The notes under the pieces: generated by a model
Databases searched by the model: none
What the model saw: only the letters and a program-made list of their open reading frames with translations
Told to the model about the DNA's origin: nothing
Assembly: GCA_049649525.1 (NCBI GenBank)
Contig: JBARZE010000068.1
Coordinates: 89,919-153,918 of the forward strand
Length of the DNA stretch: 64,000 nucleotides
From: JAAURB01 sp049649525
Lineage (GTDB): Bacteria > Cyanobacteriota > Cyanobacteriia > Cyanobacteriales > Microcoleaceae
Direction: 5' to 3'
In this document: piece by piece, positions 35,090-44,458 of the stretch
Numbering within the stretch: position 1 is the stretch's first letter
How the letters are laid out: every line of letters starts with the position of its first letter
Program-made: the position numbers and the translations under genes

Positions 35090-36511
35090 TCAAGATTGTT
35101 TTTTAACTTCAATCACTTGAGGAGGTTGAGTTCGGACTAAAAGTGGGCTTTGATGGGGTCGTTTCAACTGACGAGATTCGGGTTGTTTGAGAACTAATCC
35201 GGCCATGGCTCCACTGACGACAGTAAAAACAGGATTATATTGATCGTTTAAGCAGTTATCCAACGCATATAAAGTCAGAATAACGGCTAAAACTGCTGCC
35301 GGTGCTACTTTTGGATGAAACCAAGTTCGACCCGGATAGCGTAAAATTATTAATCCTACTGCCGGAACTAACAACGACCCAAATACACCGACTAACCCGA
35401 CTATGCCATTAGAACCGTAGGCAATCACCCATAAACTATCAGTCACTGTTATATCTACTAGCTCTCCCGAATGGTTATAATCATAAACCCGGTTTCGCCC
35501 CCAACCTCCCCAACCGAAAATCATCCGTTCTTGTGCTTTTTCGACTAAGAGTTCTTCGTTGTCAAATCTGAATTGCAGGGATTGGGCGCGCTCTGAGCCT
35601 GCAATATCACTAGCAACGGAAATAATTTGGTCGGCTTGCTCTCCTGTGAAATTTCCTGTGACCCCCAGGGATAAATAAAACGCTAAACTACAGATCAGTA
35701 TTAACAATGGTAAAGCTGTACGCAGCCATTTAGCGCTCAATAGAATCAGCAAGCCGAAGAGCATATAAAGATAAGCTCCAGTCGAGCGGACAATAATATG
35801 GGTGAATATTAATCCGGCAACCCAGACTCCCATCGGTATATTCAAAAAATGCTTTAAAACCCTCGCTTGCCACAGCCAAACTCCAATCAGTGCTGCAGCC
35901 ATCATCCACATTCCCACGCTCAGACCATGTATCATGAATACGTTAGGTCTGTATCCGCCTAAACGATAAGATTGACCAAATTGCCGAATTCCGTGGTATC
36001 CATAAACTAGCCGGTGCAATTGGGGACTCATAATGCTTTCAAACCAGCACAGGGGAGCGTAGATCACCCCACTAATAAAGATACTCACTGCTAACTGACG
36101 TAATCCTGTTAGATCGCCCAGGTAAATCCGACCAATGAAATAAGGACACCCGTACTGAATGATGTGTGCTAACGCGCTTGAGAGACCATCATATAATCCC
36201 AAACCATTGGTGAGTGATGAAGCCGCAGGAGCAAAACACCACATCAACATAAATACATCAATCCAACCGAACTTGAATGATTTTAGCTGCCGGAAGTCAA
36301 ATAAGATAGCGGACAATACAATACTGTAACAAGTGGCAGAGGTTCTGTCATAATCTGGAAAACCTAACAAAATATACTTGGTTTGTTGAGGTAAGAACAG
36401 CCATGCTGCAATAAACCCAATCACAATTGCTCTTCGAGCTGAAAAATACCTAAAAAAGTAAAGAAGTATTGGCAACCAAGCTAATAGAATCAATTGGGCT
36501 TGAGGAGTCAT
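35090..36511 (-). CDS. Wzy/O-antigen-ligase-like polysaccharide polymerase
   Basis: This 473-residue integral membrane protein has about 10-12 hydrophobic segments from LILLAWLPILLYFFRYF to VILTLYALDNCLND. It has a large hydrophilic loop (about 280-345) with EDxLVEKAQERMIFGWGGWGRN-like sequence, typical of WaaL/Wzy proteins (the FGxGxG loop before the last helices). It would polymerise or ligate lipid-linked repeat units in the periplasm. It lies between the hydrolase and oxygenase genes on the same strand. Polymerase versus ligase cannot be separated by sequence. Start ATG 36511. Confidence 0.8.
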   Translation of the reverse strand: MTPQAQLILLAWLPILLYFFRYFSARRAIVIGFIAAWLFLPQQTKYILLGFPDYDRTSATCYSIVLSAILFDFRQLKSFKFGWIDVFMLMWCFAPAASSLTNGLGLYDGLSSALAHIIQYGCPYFIGRIYLGDLTGLRQLAVSIFISGVIYAPLCWFESIMSPQLHRLVYGYHGIRQFGQSYRLGGYRPNVFMIHGLSVGMWMMAAALIGVWLWQARVLKHFLNIPMGVWVAGLIFTHIIVRSTGAYLYMLFGLLILLSAKWLRTALPLLILICSLAFYLSLGVTGNFTGEQADQIISVASDIAGSERAQSLQFRFDNEELLVEKAQERMIFGWGGWGRNRVYDYNHSGELVDITVTDSLWVIAYGSNGIVGLVGVFGSLLVPAVGLIILRYPGRTWFHPKVAPAAVLAVILTLYALDNCLNDQYNPVFTVVSGAMAGLVLKQPESRQLKRPHQSPLLVRTQPPQVIEVKKQS

Positions 36512-36647
36512 GGCTGAGGTAGGTTAAATCAAAGTATTTGATTGCTTCAGAGGAGCTTGAAATTGAGTGATTCGTGATAATGAACTGCTTGAGAAGTAAT
36601 ATTCTACTCAAGAATTCCTCTACTATAAGTCGATCGTGGATAATAAT

Positions 36648-37472
36648 CTATTGATCCTTCTGAGACTTAATTGCCTTTTTCACAAATGTAGGAACAATTT
36701 TCTTGAGAGCCTCTTTAGGGGTGAAATTAGCCTTTGGTTCGGATAAAGTTTCAGTGGGTCGAGCTTTAAAAAGTGTTGTATGGTCATCAGCCACTTCTTC
36801 AGCCGGACGACCGTTACTGTAGTAATAAAGCGCTAAAGATTTACGAGTTCTATCTTCAGGACAATTTAATGCATCCGGATGGCCGTGATAAGAAAAATCT
36901 GTTGTATTAAATACGACACAGCGGTTAAAAATAGGTAGAATTTTCTTCTGACAGCTGGTCATATCTCGATCCCACATTTCAAAATAACCGCCATATTCTT
37001 CTTTCCAGTCTTTATTCAGGTAAATTAGTAAGTTTAATCTGCGATCTAGCTGTAGCTTTTGATGTTTGTTAAAGTCGGCATGAATTTTTAAGAATCCTCC
37101 TTTTTGAATTTGATGCAAGCCACCTCCGACAAAGTGAGGATCGGGAATGATTCCTTCAATTCCGGTAAGTTTTTCCAGAAAATTAATAAAAACTGATGAA
37201 TTCAGTTGGTAAAGCAAAAAGCGAATCGATTCTTTCATCTGCAGCTCTGAAGTCGAAGCGAGCTTTTTCTCATTACCGCCATCAAAGCTTTTCCACTTAA
37301 TGTCTTCCGGCTTGGGAAATTCATCCAAAATATTATCTAACACATATTCTGGTAAAAAGTTATCAATGATAACGTGAGGGAAGGGTTCGGCTTGAACATA
37401 GGATTCGTGATACTGAGAGGCTAAATTGTCTAAGTATTCGGCATCAAGACAAAATGTTAAAGCTGAGGTCAT
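36648..37472 (-). CDS. 2OG-Fe(II) oxygenase (prolyl-4-hydroxylase-like)
   Basis: This 274-residue protein has the double-stranded beta-helix iron site. The HxD motif is in LKIHADFN, the distal His in YHGHPD, and the 2-oxoglutarate-binding Arg in RTRKSLALYYYS. RRLNLLIYLNKDW and EYGGYFEMWD are typical of P4Hc-type oxygenases found in sugar and sulfation clusters. It probably hydroxylates a sugar, lipid or protein linked to the exported polymer; the substrate is not known. GGAGAAAAA directly before the ATG supports the start. It lies 36 bases downstream of the sulfotransferase gene, so the two are probably co-transcribed. Confidence 0.87.
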   Translation of the reverse strand: MTSALTFCLDAEYLDNLASQYHESYVQAEPFPHVIIDNFLPEYVLDNILDEFPKPEDIKWKSFDGGNEKKLASTSELQMKESIRFLLYQLNSSVFINFLEKLTGIEGIIPDPHFVGGGLHQIQKGGFLKIHADFNKHQKLQLDRRLNLLIYLNKDWKEEYGGYFEMWDRDMTSCQKKILPIFNRCVVFNTTDFSYHGHPDALNCPEDRTRKSLALYYYSNGRPAEEVADDHTTLFKARPTETLSEPKANFTPKEALKKIVPTFVKKAIKSQKDQ

Positions 37473-37508
37473 TTTTTCTCCTTAATTGAAGTCATTACAA
37501 GGTCAACA

Positions 37509-38414
37509 TTATGAATTCCAGTGAGATAAATCTCGGCCCAAGAATTCCGCAAGCTGTTGATTCGGTTGTTTAAACTGTTCCAATAAGTTTTGGCGAGTTT
37601 CAGGACGCATTGGAGGAGGCATATATTGTTCAGACTTCCACTGTTTGTACTTCAACGATTTAATGGTTTCGTAGGCAGTATCCTTGACGGCTTGAGGCAA
37701 CAAGTTTTTGACTAAGCTCGCACCCGGAATCGATTTGAAACCACTTGTCAATTGCTGCCTTACGTACCATTCTGGCTGATCGCCAGCTTGATTGGCAACA
37801 ATCTCACCCTCTGGCATTAAATTAATCGTTGAATCAACACCAATAAAATCACATATTTTTTTAATTTCCTCCTCCGGCTGATGAATTAAGTCTTCCATTA
37901 ATAGGAATAAAAAGGACTCTTTCGGATAATATTCTAGGTATTTATTAATCTGATATAAATAATAGCTACTATCTATAAACTCACTATTTTGTTCAATGGC
38001 TTGCTCAAAAGTTCTAGCCGTTACCAGCTCATTTCTTGCTGCTAAAAACTCAGCATTTTGTTGACTTCCTTTAAAGCGATAAGTATAAAAGGAATATGCT
38101 CTATCCACCGGATGCCTCATAATATAAATGAGCTTAGCATTCGGTAAGACATCAACTAATCTTTCTATTGTTTTCGGGTGCTGTTGTAAACGTGAATAGG
38201 TCGTAGATGCTTCACCACAAATTTGATCGCTTTGAGCTGAAGCAAACAAAGATCGGTACCAGTCTATACCGCGAGCATAGTTTGAGTCAAGAGAGAAGAA
38301 ATCAGGTTCTTTCGGTAGGCTCATGTAAACCTGTCGATGACGACAAAGGTACTCATATAGGGTCGTTGTACCAGATTTAGCAGCACCAATAATGATAAAG
38401 TTAGGTTGGTTCAT
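37509..38414 (-). CDS. Sulfotransferase (PAPS-dependent)
   Basis: This 301-residue protein has FIIIGAAKSGTTTLYEYL, the 5'-phosphosulfate loop, and YIMRHPVDRAYSFYTYRF, the 3'-phosphate site. EPDFFSLDSNYARGIDWY aligns with the same motif in the paralogue at 31186. It should sulfate a carbohydrate hydroxyl in the polymer built by this cluster. It lies between the flippase and the oxygenase, all on the minus strand. Start ATG 38414. Confidence 0.93.
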   Translation of the reverse strand: MNQPNFIIIGAAKSGTTTLYEYLCRHRQVYMSLPKEPDFFSLDSNYARGIDWYRSLFASAQSDQICGEASTTYSRLQQHPKTIERLVDVLPNAKLIYIMRHPVDRAYSFYTYRFKGSQQNAEFLAARNELVTARTFEQAIEQNSEFIDSSYYLYQINKYLEYYPKESFLFLLMEDLIHQPEEEIKKICDFIGVDSTINLMPEGEIVANQAGDQPEWYVRQQLTSGFKSIPGASLVKNLLPQAVKDTAYETIKSLKYKQWKSEQYMPPPMRPETRQNLLEQFKQPNQQLAEFLGRDLSHWNS

Positions 38415-38553
38415 TCTGTCAACTAATCCTCTTTACTGCAATCATCCTCTGGGTTAGCTCGTGGACAAACTTTGACTAATATTCAATTACTCAAAATCTT
38501 ATTAACAATTATATCTTATATTTTATACGTGTAAAACTCCGCATCATTAACTT

Positions 38554-39951
38554 CTATAAAAGCTGATGGATAGGCAGATTGAAGCCCAACAAGTAACGAA
38601 CTGTTAAAATCAAAGCAATTAACCCGATTAGGATTAAAGTCGCTACAATATCTTGTTGAATACAGCTTAGCTTCTCTCGCCACAGACCATAAGAGACTAC
38701 TGCATATACAGTAATGTCATTAAATGCGATCGCAATCACCGCCCCTAAAAATCCTAAGTAGTGATACCCAAGTGGCAGCAAAGTCACCATATAAATTACT
38801 TTAGTAAAGCTACCCAGAGTTGTATATTTAGGGTTACCCAGTGCATAAAGTACTTTGTCAATAGAGATAACAAGCAGCAATGGCCAAAGTCCTATTGCTA
38901 AAATGGGTAGCATCCATGTTGCTGCCTCATATCTAGAGTCATAAAGTACTGTAATCAGCACATCTCCAAAACAAACGAGAAAAACGACAATACTAATTAA
39001 GCCGACTAAGACAAACCGACGTTTCTGTAAGATTTTTTCCCGCAGAGTTTGACGCTCTAAATCAATATACTTCACCAGAACAGGAAGCATGACCTTTTGG
39101 TTAACTTTTTGAATAATTTGTCTAGGTAAGTCTGCCATCGTAAAAGCAATAGCGTAGACCCCCAATAATTCTAAAGAAACCAGTTTACCTAAAATAAGTC
39201 GATCCGCTTGGGAGGCCAAAAAACTCATCATTGTAGAGATGAGAATCCATTTGCCAAAAGAGATAATTTCTAAGCGCGAATCTTTATCCCAAGTAAAACG
39301 ATGAGTTGCGGGTGATTGCAATCGGTGACTCCAAAATACCTTAATGCTGTTTGAGATTAAACTTCCCGCCACTAACGCCCAGATTGATCTGTTAAAAAAA
39401 GCCCAGACAATCATCACGGTTAAACTGATAAATTGTGTGCCTAGCTCGAGTTTCAGCAACTTGCCGATTTCGAGATTACGGTTCAAAATTGGGACAGAGG
39501 TGGAAGTAAAGCCTTCCATTAACGCTGCTAAACCCACACAAGGAATCAGCCAGATTAATCTTGAATCTCCATAAAGATTAGAGATAGGCCAAGCAATCAA
39601 GATACACCCGAGCCAAATCCAGCAGCTTCTCAAAGCTTGCAAAGTCCATGCAGTGTTTAGAAATACTGGATCATTCCAACGTTTACTACGAATAATACTA
39701 GGATTAATACCAATATCTGAAAATAACTGAATCCCTAAAATAAAGGTATTAACCAGAGCCATCAAACCAAATAACTCCGGAACCAGTAGGCGAGTTAAAA
39801 TTAGATTCCCAACAAATCGTAATCCTTGACTGACCCCATAAGCTAAAGTTGTCAATATTGCGGCGCGAGTCGCTGGCTTTTTGACTGATTCGATTAATTT
39901 CAGTAACTTTGCTTTGGCTAACTCGATTGACTTTTCGATTGATAATGGCAT
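38554..39951 (-). CDS. Oligosaccharide flippase (Wzx/MOP superfamily)
   Basis: This 465-residue membrane protein has about 12 helices and the polysaccharide-exporter signature near its N-terminus (ALMALVNTFILGIQLFSDIGI). It moves lipid-linked repeat units from the cytoplasmic to the periplasmic face. It is the first gene of the minus-strand cluster, so the promoter should lie in the long spacer beyond 39951. The start is ATG 39951. A minus-strand frame reaching from 40115 overlaps its beginning but looks spurious. Confidence 0.9.
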   Translation of the reverse strand: MPLSIEKSIELAKAKLLKLIESVKKPATRAAILTTLAYGVSQGLRFVGNLILTRLLVPELFGLMALVNTFILGIQLFSDIGINPSIIRSKRWNDPVFLNTAWTLQALRSCWIWLGCILIAWPISNLYGDSRLIWLIPCVGLAALMEGFTSTSVPILNRNLEIGKLLKLELGTQFISLTVMIVWAFFNRSIWALVAGSLISNSIKVFWSHRLQSPATHRFTWDKDSRLEIISFGKWILISTMMSFLASQADRLILGKLVSLELLGVYAIAFTMADLPRQIIQKVNQKVMLPVLVKYIDLERQTLREKILQKRRFVLVGLISIVVFLVCFGDVLITVLYDSRYEAATWMLPILAIGLWPLLLVISIDKVLYALGNPKYTTLGSFTKVIYMVTLLPLGYHYLGFLGAVIAIAFNDITVYAVVSYGLWREKLSCIQQDIVATLILIGLIALILTVRYLLGFNLPIHQLL

Positions 39952-41129
39952 GATAACCTTGATAGTGAGGCAAGCAGTTTTAAATTGTCAGAATGGTTTA
40001 GGCGAGTTAATGCGACGGGCTGAAAATTAGATACCCCATACTGCAATTTTCGTGTTGTTCTCTGGTCGCTCATATACAAGCAGACTAATTTAGTGATTGG
40101 GTCATCTTGTTTCACTCAATATACTGTAGATTATCATAGTTTCCCACATAGTGTAACTTATAATATTAAACTAAAATACCGTTATAGTGTAGGCTTTATC
40201 GAAGTTTTATACAATTGTATAGCTTTGGTAAAATTTTATCTCCTATCTCCAAATACCTTTTAACATATTTATTTTTTGTATCGAGTTAGCTGTTTTCCAT
40301 CAGTGAAATTTTCTCTAATCGCTTAATAAAAAATTGAAAAGATTCTAGCTGCGCTGCTCTCCAGCTCTTTGTTAATTAAGATTTGCTTAAACTGCTGGAA
40401 AAGTTATCAAATCTCTATATAAAAGTTTATGCAGGCCATATAGGCCCAACAGTCTATCTCTTAGTGACAGTTTTTAGAAGTAGGGTTCATGCATTGAACA
40501 GGATATAACAATCGTCAGCGTTGGGGTGATAAAACTCCTGAATATTTTATATACATTGATCGGCTGACTGAGGGTTGTCTAGATGTTCGCTTGATTGTCA
40601 TTATTCAGAATAATTTTAATAAAAATGATGAATTATATCCTCAGTAAAATTATCCCATTGTCTATCACTTCTATGGGAAAGATAATGTTAAGCGACGAAT
40701 CCGATATATTCCATAAATTCTATGAGTAAACCAACAGTTTGCCGACTATTAATGGCTCCGTTTATTTAGAAATGAGCGGAGATGAGAGTCTATGAAAATT
40801 TGTCTAACACACTGATTGAAGCGCTAGTTGTTCAAGTTTATAATTTCCGGGACAAGAAAAAGAGAAACATTTTAAAACTAAATAAAAGTATATCAAACTT
40901 GATATTATTTTTGATTAATTAATAAGAGTTTATAGACTGAATTTATTGCCAATTTACCTGACGTTCTTTTGTCTATCTAAAGATATAAGTCAAAATAGCT
41001 AATTTTAAATTTTATTAGGGCCAATAATTATATCGTTAGAAGGAAGCGGATTATTGAGTTTAATTAATAAAATAGAGCTATAGATTAATGAGTCTATAAA
41101 TTAATAAATACTTAGGAGATAAAAGAATT
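39952..41129. other. Long AT-rich intergenic region, mostly decayed
   Basis: This region of nearly 1.2 kb lies between the divergent flippase and GlsB-type genes. No intact gene was seen. Part of it (about 40508-40830) may be a remnant sulfotransferase, listed separately. TAGGAG before 41130 is the ribosome-binding site of the next gene. Promoters for both flanking genes should be here but were not pinned down. Confidence 0.45.
40508..40830 (+). pseudogene. Possible degraded sulfotransferase fragment
   Basis: A frame beginning near 40508 reads NRQRWGDKTPEYFIYIDRL, followed by DVRLIVII. This recalls the W-DKTP...L...ARFIHIIRD segment of Sulfotransfer_3-type enzymes. Further on, VYENLSNTL resembles the RYENL segment that follows in such proteins. 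Stops and frame breaks fall between them, and no start is visible. The match is short and from memory, so the call is tentative, but the setting next to a sulfotransferase-bearing cluster makes it credible. Confidence 0.4.
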
Positions 41130-41402
41130 ATGGGAATTTTAGCTTGGTTAGCACTTGGACTGATCGCCGGAGCCCTAGCAAAATTGATTTATCCAGGACA
41201 TCAAGGTGGCGGTATTTTTGCTACTATCGGACTCGGTATTTTAGGCGCACTCGTAGGTGGTTATTTGGGTCAGATGTTATTAGGGAGTGGAGCTGCCGCC
41301 GCCGCCTCAGCCGGAGCCTTGACACTTCCAAGTATTATATTTGCGATATTGGGTGCAATGCTACTCATCTTCATCTGGGGTTTAGTTGTGAAAAGTGCTT
41401 AA
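41130..41402 (+). CDS. GlsB/YeaQ/YmgE-family membrane protein
   Basis: This 90-residue hydrophobic protein has three membrane segments rich in Gly and Ala: ILAWLALGLIAGALAKLI, GIFATIGLGILGALVGGYLG and the last IFAILGAMLLIFIWGLVV. This is the transglycosylase-associated (GlsB/YeaQ/YmgE) stress protein family, whose molecular role is unclear. An Ala-rich insert separates helices two and three. The start ATG is preceded by TAGGAG. A strong terminator follows at 41463. Confidence 0.92.
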   Translation: MGILAWLALGLIAGALAKLIYPGHQGGGIFATIGLGILGALVGGYLGQMLLGSGAAAAASAGALTLPSIIFAILGAMLLIFIWGLVVKSA

Positions 41403-41462
41403 GCCTCCAAAAACTAAATAGTCTGCAGTCAAATAAAATAATAAAGCAGAATAAAATACTAC

Positions 41463-41505
41463 AGAGGTACATTTTAAGAGAGGATGTGTACCTCTCTATT
41501 TTTTT
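41463..41505 (+). terminator. Rho-independent terminator after the GlsB-type gene
   Basis: AGAGGTACA (41463-41471) pairs perfectly with TGTACCTCT (41487-41495), followed by CTA and seven T residues. It lies between this gene and the convergent gene ending at 41522. Confidence 0.9.
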
Positions 41506-41521
41506 GAGTGAAAGAAATAGA

Positions 41522-42853
41522 CTATGATTGAAATCCTTTTGATTTTTTCTTTTTAGACTTACTTTTAGATTTTGAACGACTCACTTGAGCAACAGCTTCT
41601 TGGAAGAGATGATGTAAATGCAGCGGCACACTCGCCATTTCTGAAAGCTGAGGTTGAAGCGGTTTATTATACTCTCTCAGCAAAGGTTCTAAATCAGATT
41701 CTAAATTAAAATCAGCCGACTCCAGTACCTGTCTCAATAATTTTTCTAATTGAGTGGGATAAGTCTGTTGAAGCTGTTGCCAAATATAATAGTTAATTGT
41801 ATTGTCCTTTAAATATTTTTGTACTAAAGCCTCCCCATTGGGTTGAGCTTCAAAATCTTCCGCTTCGAGTAAATGAGTAAATTGAGTATAAGACGGAAGA
41901 AATATTTGACCCCAGCGAGGGTGAGAAAATGCTGTGACGTTTTCAGCTTGTTTAATCTCATTTGGAAGTTCAACTTTGGGAGTAATCATTGCTGAAGCTG
42001 CTTTTTCATTCAAAGCTTTATCCAGTAATTCAGAGTCTGCACCGACTGCTTCTGCACCTGTTTTCACTTCGGAAGTATCACTTCCCATATCTTTAATAAT
42101 ATCAGATAAAGATTTTGAAGAATCGATTCCGGCTGACTCTAGCTGTTTTTGAGCCATCTTTTCTTGCAGTTCAGTAATTTTTTGATTCAGTTTATATCCA
42201 GGTAAAGTGATTTTATCAGCCCCGAAAAAATCAACAAATTCTTGATGATATTGATAAACAGACTCCCAAGCTTGTTCTAAAAGTTCTGGTGCATCACTAT
42301 ACAATGAATCTGGATAATTTTGCTTGAATTCTCCAATTGCTACAGCTAGTTTTGGCTGACTTAATCGCCCTTTTGGTAAACAAGCACCAGAAAACATCCA
42401 ATATTCTGAAGAGAATGGAGATAGACGAGTTAAAATAATTTCACCCGGTTTCCAACGCTGAACTTCAGTTTCAGGGACTTCTGCTGTTGGCATCGCAACG
42501 TAGTGTTTGGCTGTCAGCCAGTTCATTAATTTAACCCCATCAGATGAGGGATCAAGAACCTCAAACAAACCTACAAAACTATTATTTTTCCATTGTTCAA
42601 GAATCATCCGATCACTTTGAGATAAGTTATCATCAGCTTCGAGGAATAAGTCTATGGGTGTTTTATCATCTACATTTCCTTGCGTGATGAAAGTATCTAC
42701 AACTAAATTTTGTTGTCGAATATCTTGGCGGTCGCGAGTCCCATGATTGGCCGCATACTGTTCTAGTGCGACAGCAAGTTCATCTTCCGCATCATACACG
42801 AAGTCAACCAGTTGTTGCTTGAGTTGGATTGCTCGCTCTAAAGATGCACTCAT
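41522..42853 (-). CDS. Cyanobacterial protein of unknown function with Lys/Ser-rich tail
   Basis: This 443-residue soluble, acidic protein was not recognised. The N-terminal half (about 1-220) is mixed alpha/beta, with aromatic blocks such as WKPGEIILTRLSPF and EYWMFSGACLPKG. The middle (about 225-290) is a charged, probably helical and partly disordered linker. The C-terminal part has SHPRWGQIFLPSY and ends in a Ser/Lys tail (SRSKSKSKSKKKKSKG) that could bind nucleic acid. I chose ATG 42853. A GTG four codons upstream also opens the frame. It converges on the GlsB-type gene. No function is proposed. Confidence 0.8.
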   Translation of the reverse strand: MSASLERAIQLKQQLVDFVYDAEDELAVALEQYAANHGTRDRQDIRQQNLVVDTFITQGNVDDKTPIDLFLEADDNLSQSDRMILEQWKNNSFVGLFEVLDPSSDGVKLMNWLTAKHYVAMPTAEVPETEVQRWKPGEIILTRLSPFSSEYWMFSGACLPKGRLSQPKLAVAIGEFKQNYPDSLYSDAPELLEQAWESVYQYHQEFVDFFGADKITLPGYKLNQKITELQEKMAQKQLESAGIDSSKSLSDIIKDMGSDTSEVKTGAEAVGADSELLDKALNEKAASAMITPKVELPNEIKQAENVTAFSHPRWGQIFLPSYTQFTHLLEAEDFEAQPNGEALVQKYLKDNTINYYIWQQLQQTYPTQLEKLLRQVLESADFNLESDLEPLLREYNKPLQPQLSEMASVPLHLHHLFQEAVAQVSRSKSKSKSKKKKSKGFQS

Positions 42854-42986
42854 TAAGAATTTCACTAACTAACTATTATTAATATTATACTCTAACTTAA
42901 AGATCATCTCTTCATCTACAGGATAAATTATTTTTTATCTTCTCTATCGTTAGATCAATTTGAGGAAGTTCTGGGTTAATTGAGAT

Positions 42987-44261
42987 TTAAAGTTGCTGCT
43001 GAAACAGAAGCGCCGCTTGACCAATGCATCGTTGTTTAAAGGGTCGAGATTTCCAGCTTTTTTGAGAGATACACTCACTTTTTACAAAGGCATTTTCAAA
43101 AAATTGAGTGATCTGATAATTTAATCCGGGTTGCGAAGTTGAAAGGTTCAATTCATCATTTTGTAAAAAACTACGAGGATCAATATTTCCACTACCAATA
43201 CTCACCCAATCATGATCGACTAAAATCACTTTACCGTGCATCATACTCGGTTGATATTCATAAATTTTAACCTCATTGATTAGTAGATCTTGATAACGTT
43301 CTCGAGCTGCATAATAGACATAATTCTTGTCATTACTTGGCCCCATTGTTAAAATCCTGACATCTACATTTCGTTGCTTAGCTTCAATTAAAAGCTGGCG
43401 AGTATTTGCTTGGGGTAAAAAATAAGGACTAGCAATCCAAAGTTGTGTTTGTGCTGCCTGAATCATCGATTGATACAATGAACGAATGTTAGAATCTCGA
43501 TGAGTGGGGGCTTCTCCTGGAGTGATTAATACTAAGGATTGATTACTTACACTCGAAGAAGATAAAGGTTGATCGATTAAATTAGCAGTCCCTTCACAAT
43601 CTAACCAATGCTGAATAAAAATACTTTGAAGATGAGGAACAATACTGCCTTGAAATCGGACTTCAAAATCTAACCAAGGTTCAGTATCATTCTGTTCTGC
43701 AACACCATCCCAATCATCAGAAATTCCAGCTCCTCCAACTAACATCGTTTCATTGTCAATCATTAAAAGTTTTCGATGATTTCGTCGCAGATTATCTGCC
43801 GGAGCGCGCCAGTCAAAAGAATTAAAGAATCGGACTTCTACTCCTGCTAATTTTAACTGATGCCAATACTTTTTATGAATCTTATGAGTGCCGTGACTAT
43901 CTGCAATTAATTGAATTTTAACTCCAGCAAGGGCACGTTCAGTTAGTGCCATAGCAAATAAATCTGCTCGTTTACCCGGAGTCATTTTATAGGTTTCAAA
44001 TTGAATTAACTTTTTTGCACTGCGAATTGCTTCTAATCTTGCGGTTTGAATTTCTTCTGCTTGTAACCAAAACCCTGTATTTTCAGCTTGACTAATTCTT
44101 GAATCTGATAAACCGGCCAGAGTAAAAGCAAAATTTGATGCTGTAGGTTGAGGGAAGTTAAAGATTTTGTAGTGAGGTGGGCGACGAAATGCTCCTTTCA
44201 TATAAAAAATAAATAAAGCACCTAATCCTATTCCCAGTAACAGCCACCCGAGGCTAATCAT
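42987..44261 (-). CDS. Phospholipase D-like / cardiolipin synthase-like protein
   Basis: This 424-residue protein has one N-terminal membrane helix (LGWLLLGIGLGALFIFY). It carries two HKD motifs: HRKLLMIDNETMLVGG and HGKVILVDHDWVSIGSGN, the latter followed by the IDPRSF segment typical of cardiolipin synthases. The family joins or cleaves phosphodiesters through a phospho-His intermediate. Cardiolipin synthase or a related phospholipase is likely, at the inner membrane. ATG 44261 was chosen over the TTG two codons upstream. A long hairpin lies just before it, downstream of the CsbD gene. Confidence 0.9.
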   Translation of the reverse strand: MISLGWLLLGIGLGALFIFYMKGAFRRPPHYKIFNFPQPTASNFAFTLAGLSDSRISQAENTGFWLQAEEIQTARLEAIRSAKKLIQFETYKMTPGKRADLFAMALTERALAGVKIQLIADSHGTHKIHKKYWHQLKLAGVEVRFFNSFDWRAPADNLRRNHRKLLMIDNETMLVGGAGISDDWDGVAEQNDTEPWLDFEVRFQGSIVPHLQSIFIQHWLDCEGTANLIDQPLSSSSVSNQSLVLITPGEAPTHRDSNIRSLYQSMIQAAQTQLWIASPYFLPQANTRQLLIEAKQRNVDVRILTMGPSNDKNYVYYAARERYQDLLINEVKIYEYQPSMMHGKVILVDHDWVSIGSGNIDPRSFLQNDELNLSTSQPGLNYQITQFFENAFVKSECISQKSWKSRPFKQRCIGQAALLFQQQL

Positions 44262-44348
44262 ATTCAATGATAAATTTATACTTGACCAATAATTATAATA
44301 TAAAAAAATCGGCTTTTGATTAAAAGCTACAAATCTATAAAATAGTAG

Positions 44349-44413
44349 TTCCTTCCAGTGTATAAGTAATCTAACTTTCTTGAGAAGGTCGCTTTACTTA
44401 TACTAGGAAGGAA
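44349..44413. repeat. Long imperfect inverted repeat (about 20-bp arms)
   Basis: TTCCTTCCAGTGTATAAGTAA (44349-44369) is the reverse complement of TTACTTATACTAGGAAGGAA (44394-44413) except for a one-base bulge and a near-match, with a 24-nt loop. It lies between the CsbD and PLD genes, both on the minus strand. It could end the CsbD transcript, attenuate the PLD gene, or be a miniature palindromic element. No T-run was seen. Confidence 0.7.
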
Positions 44414-44458
44414 TAATTGAGTCAGGTAGTAAAATAACGTACTATCAATAAACTGACT

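Noticed and set aside
39918..40115. Minus-strand 65-codon frame before the flippase
   Set aside because: It overlaps the flippase start, has no family resemblance and looks like chance reading.
41144..41527. Plus-strand 127-codon frame overlapping the GlsB-type gene
   Set aside because: It is an alternative frame of a clear gene; its sequence is Arg/Ser-rich without family features and crosses the terminator.
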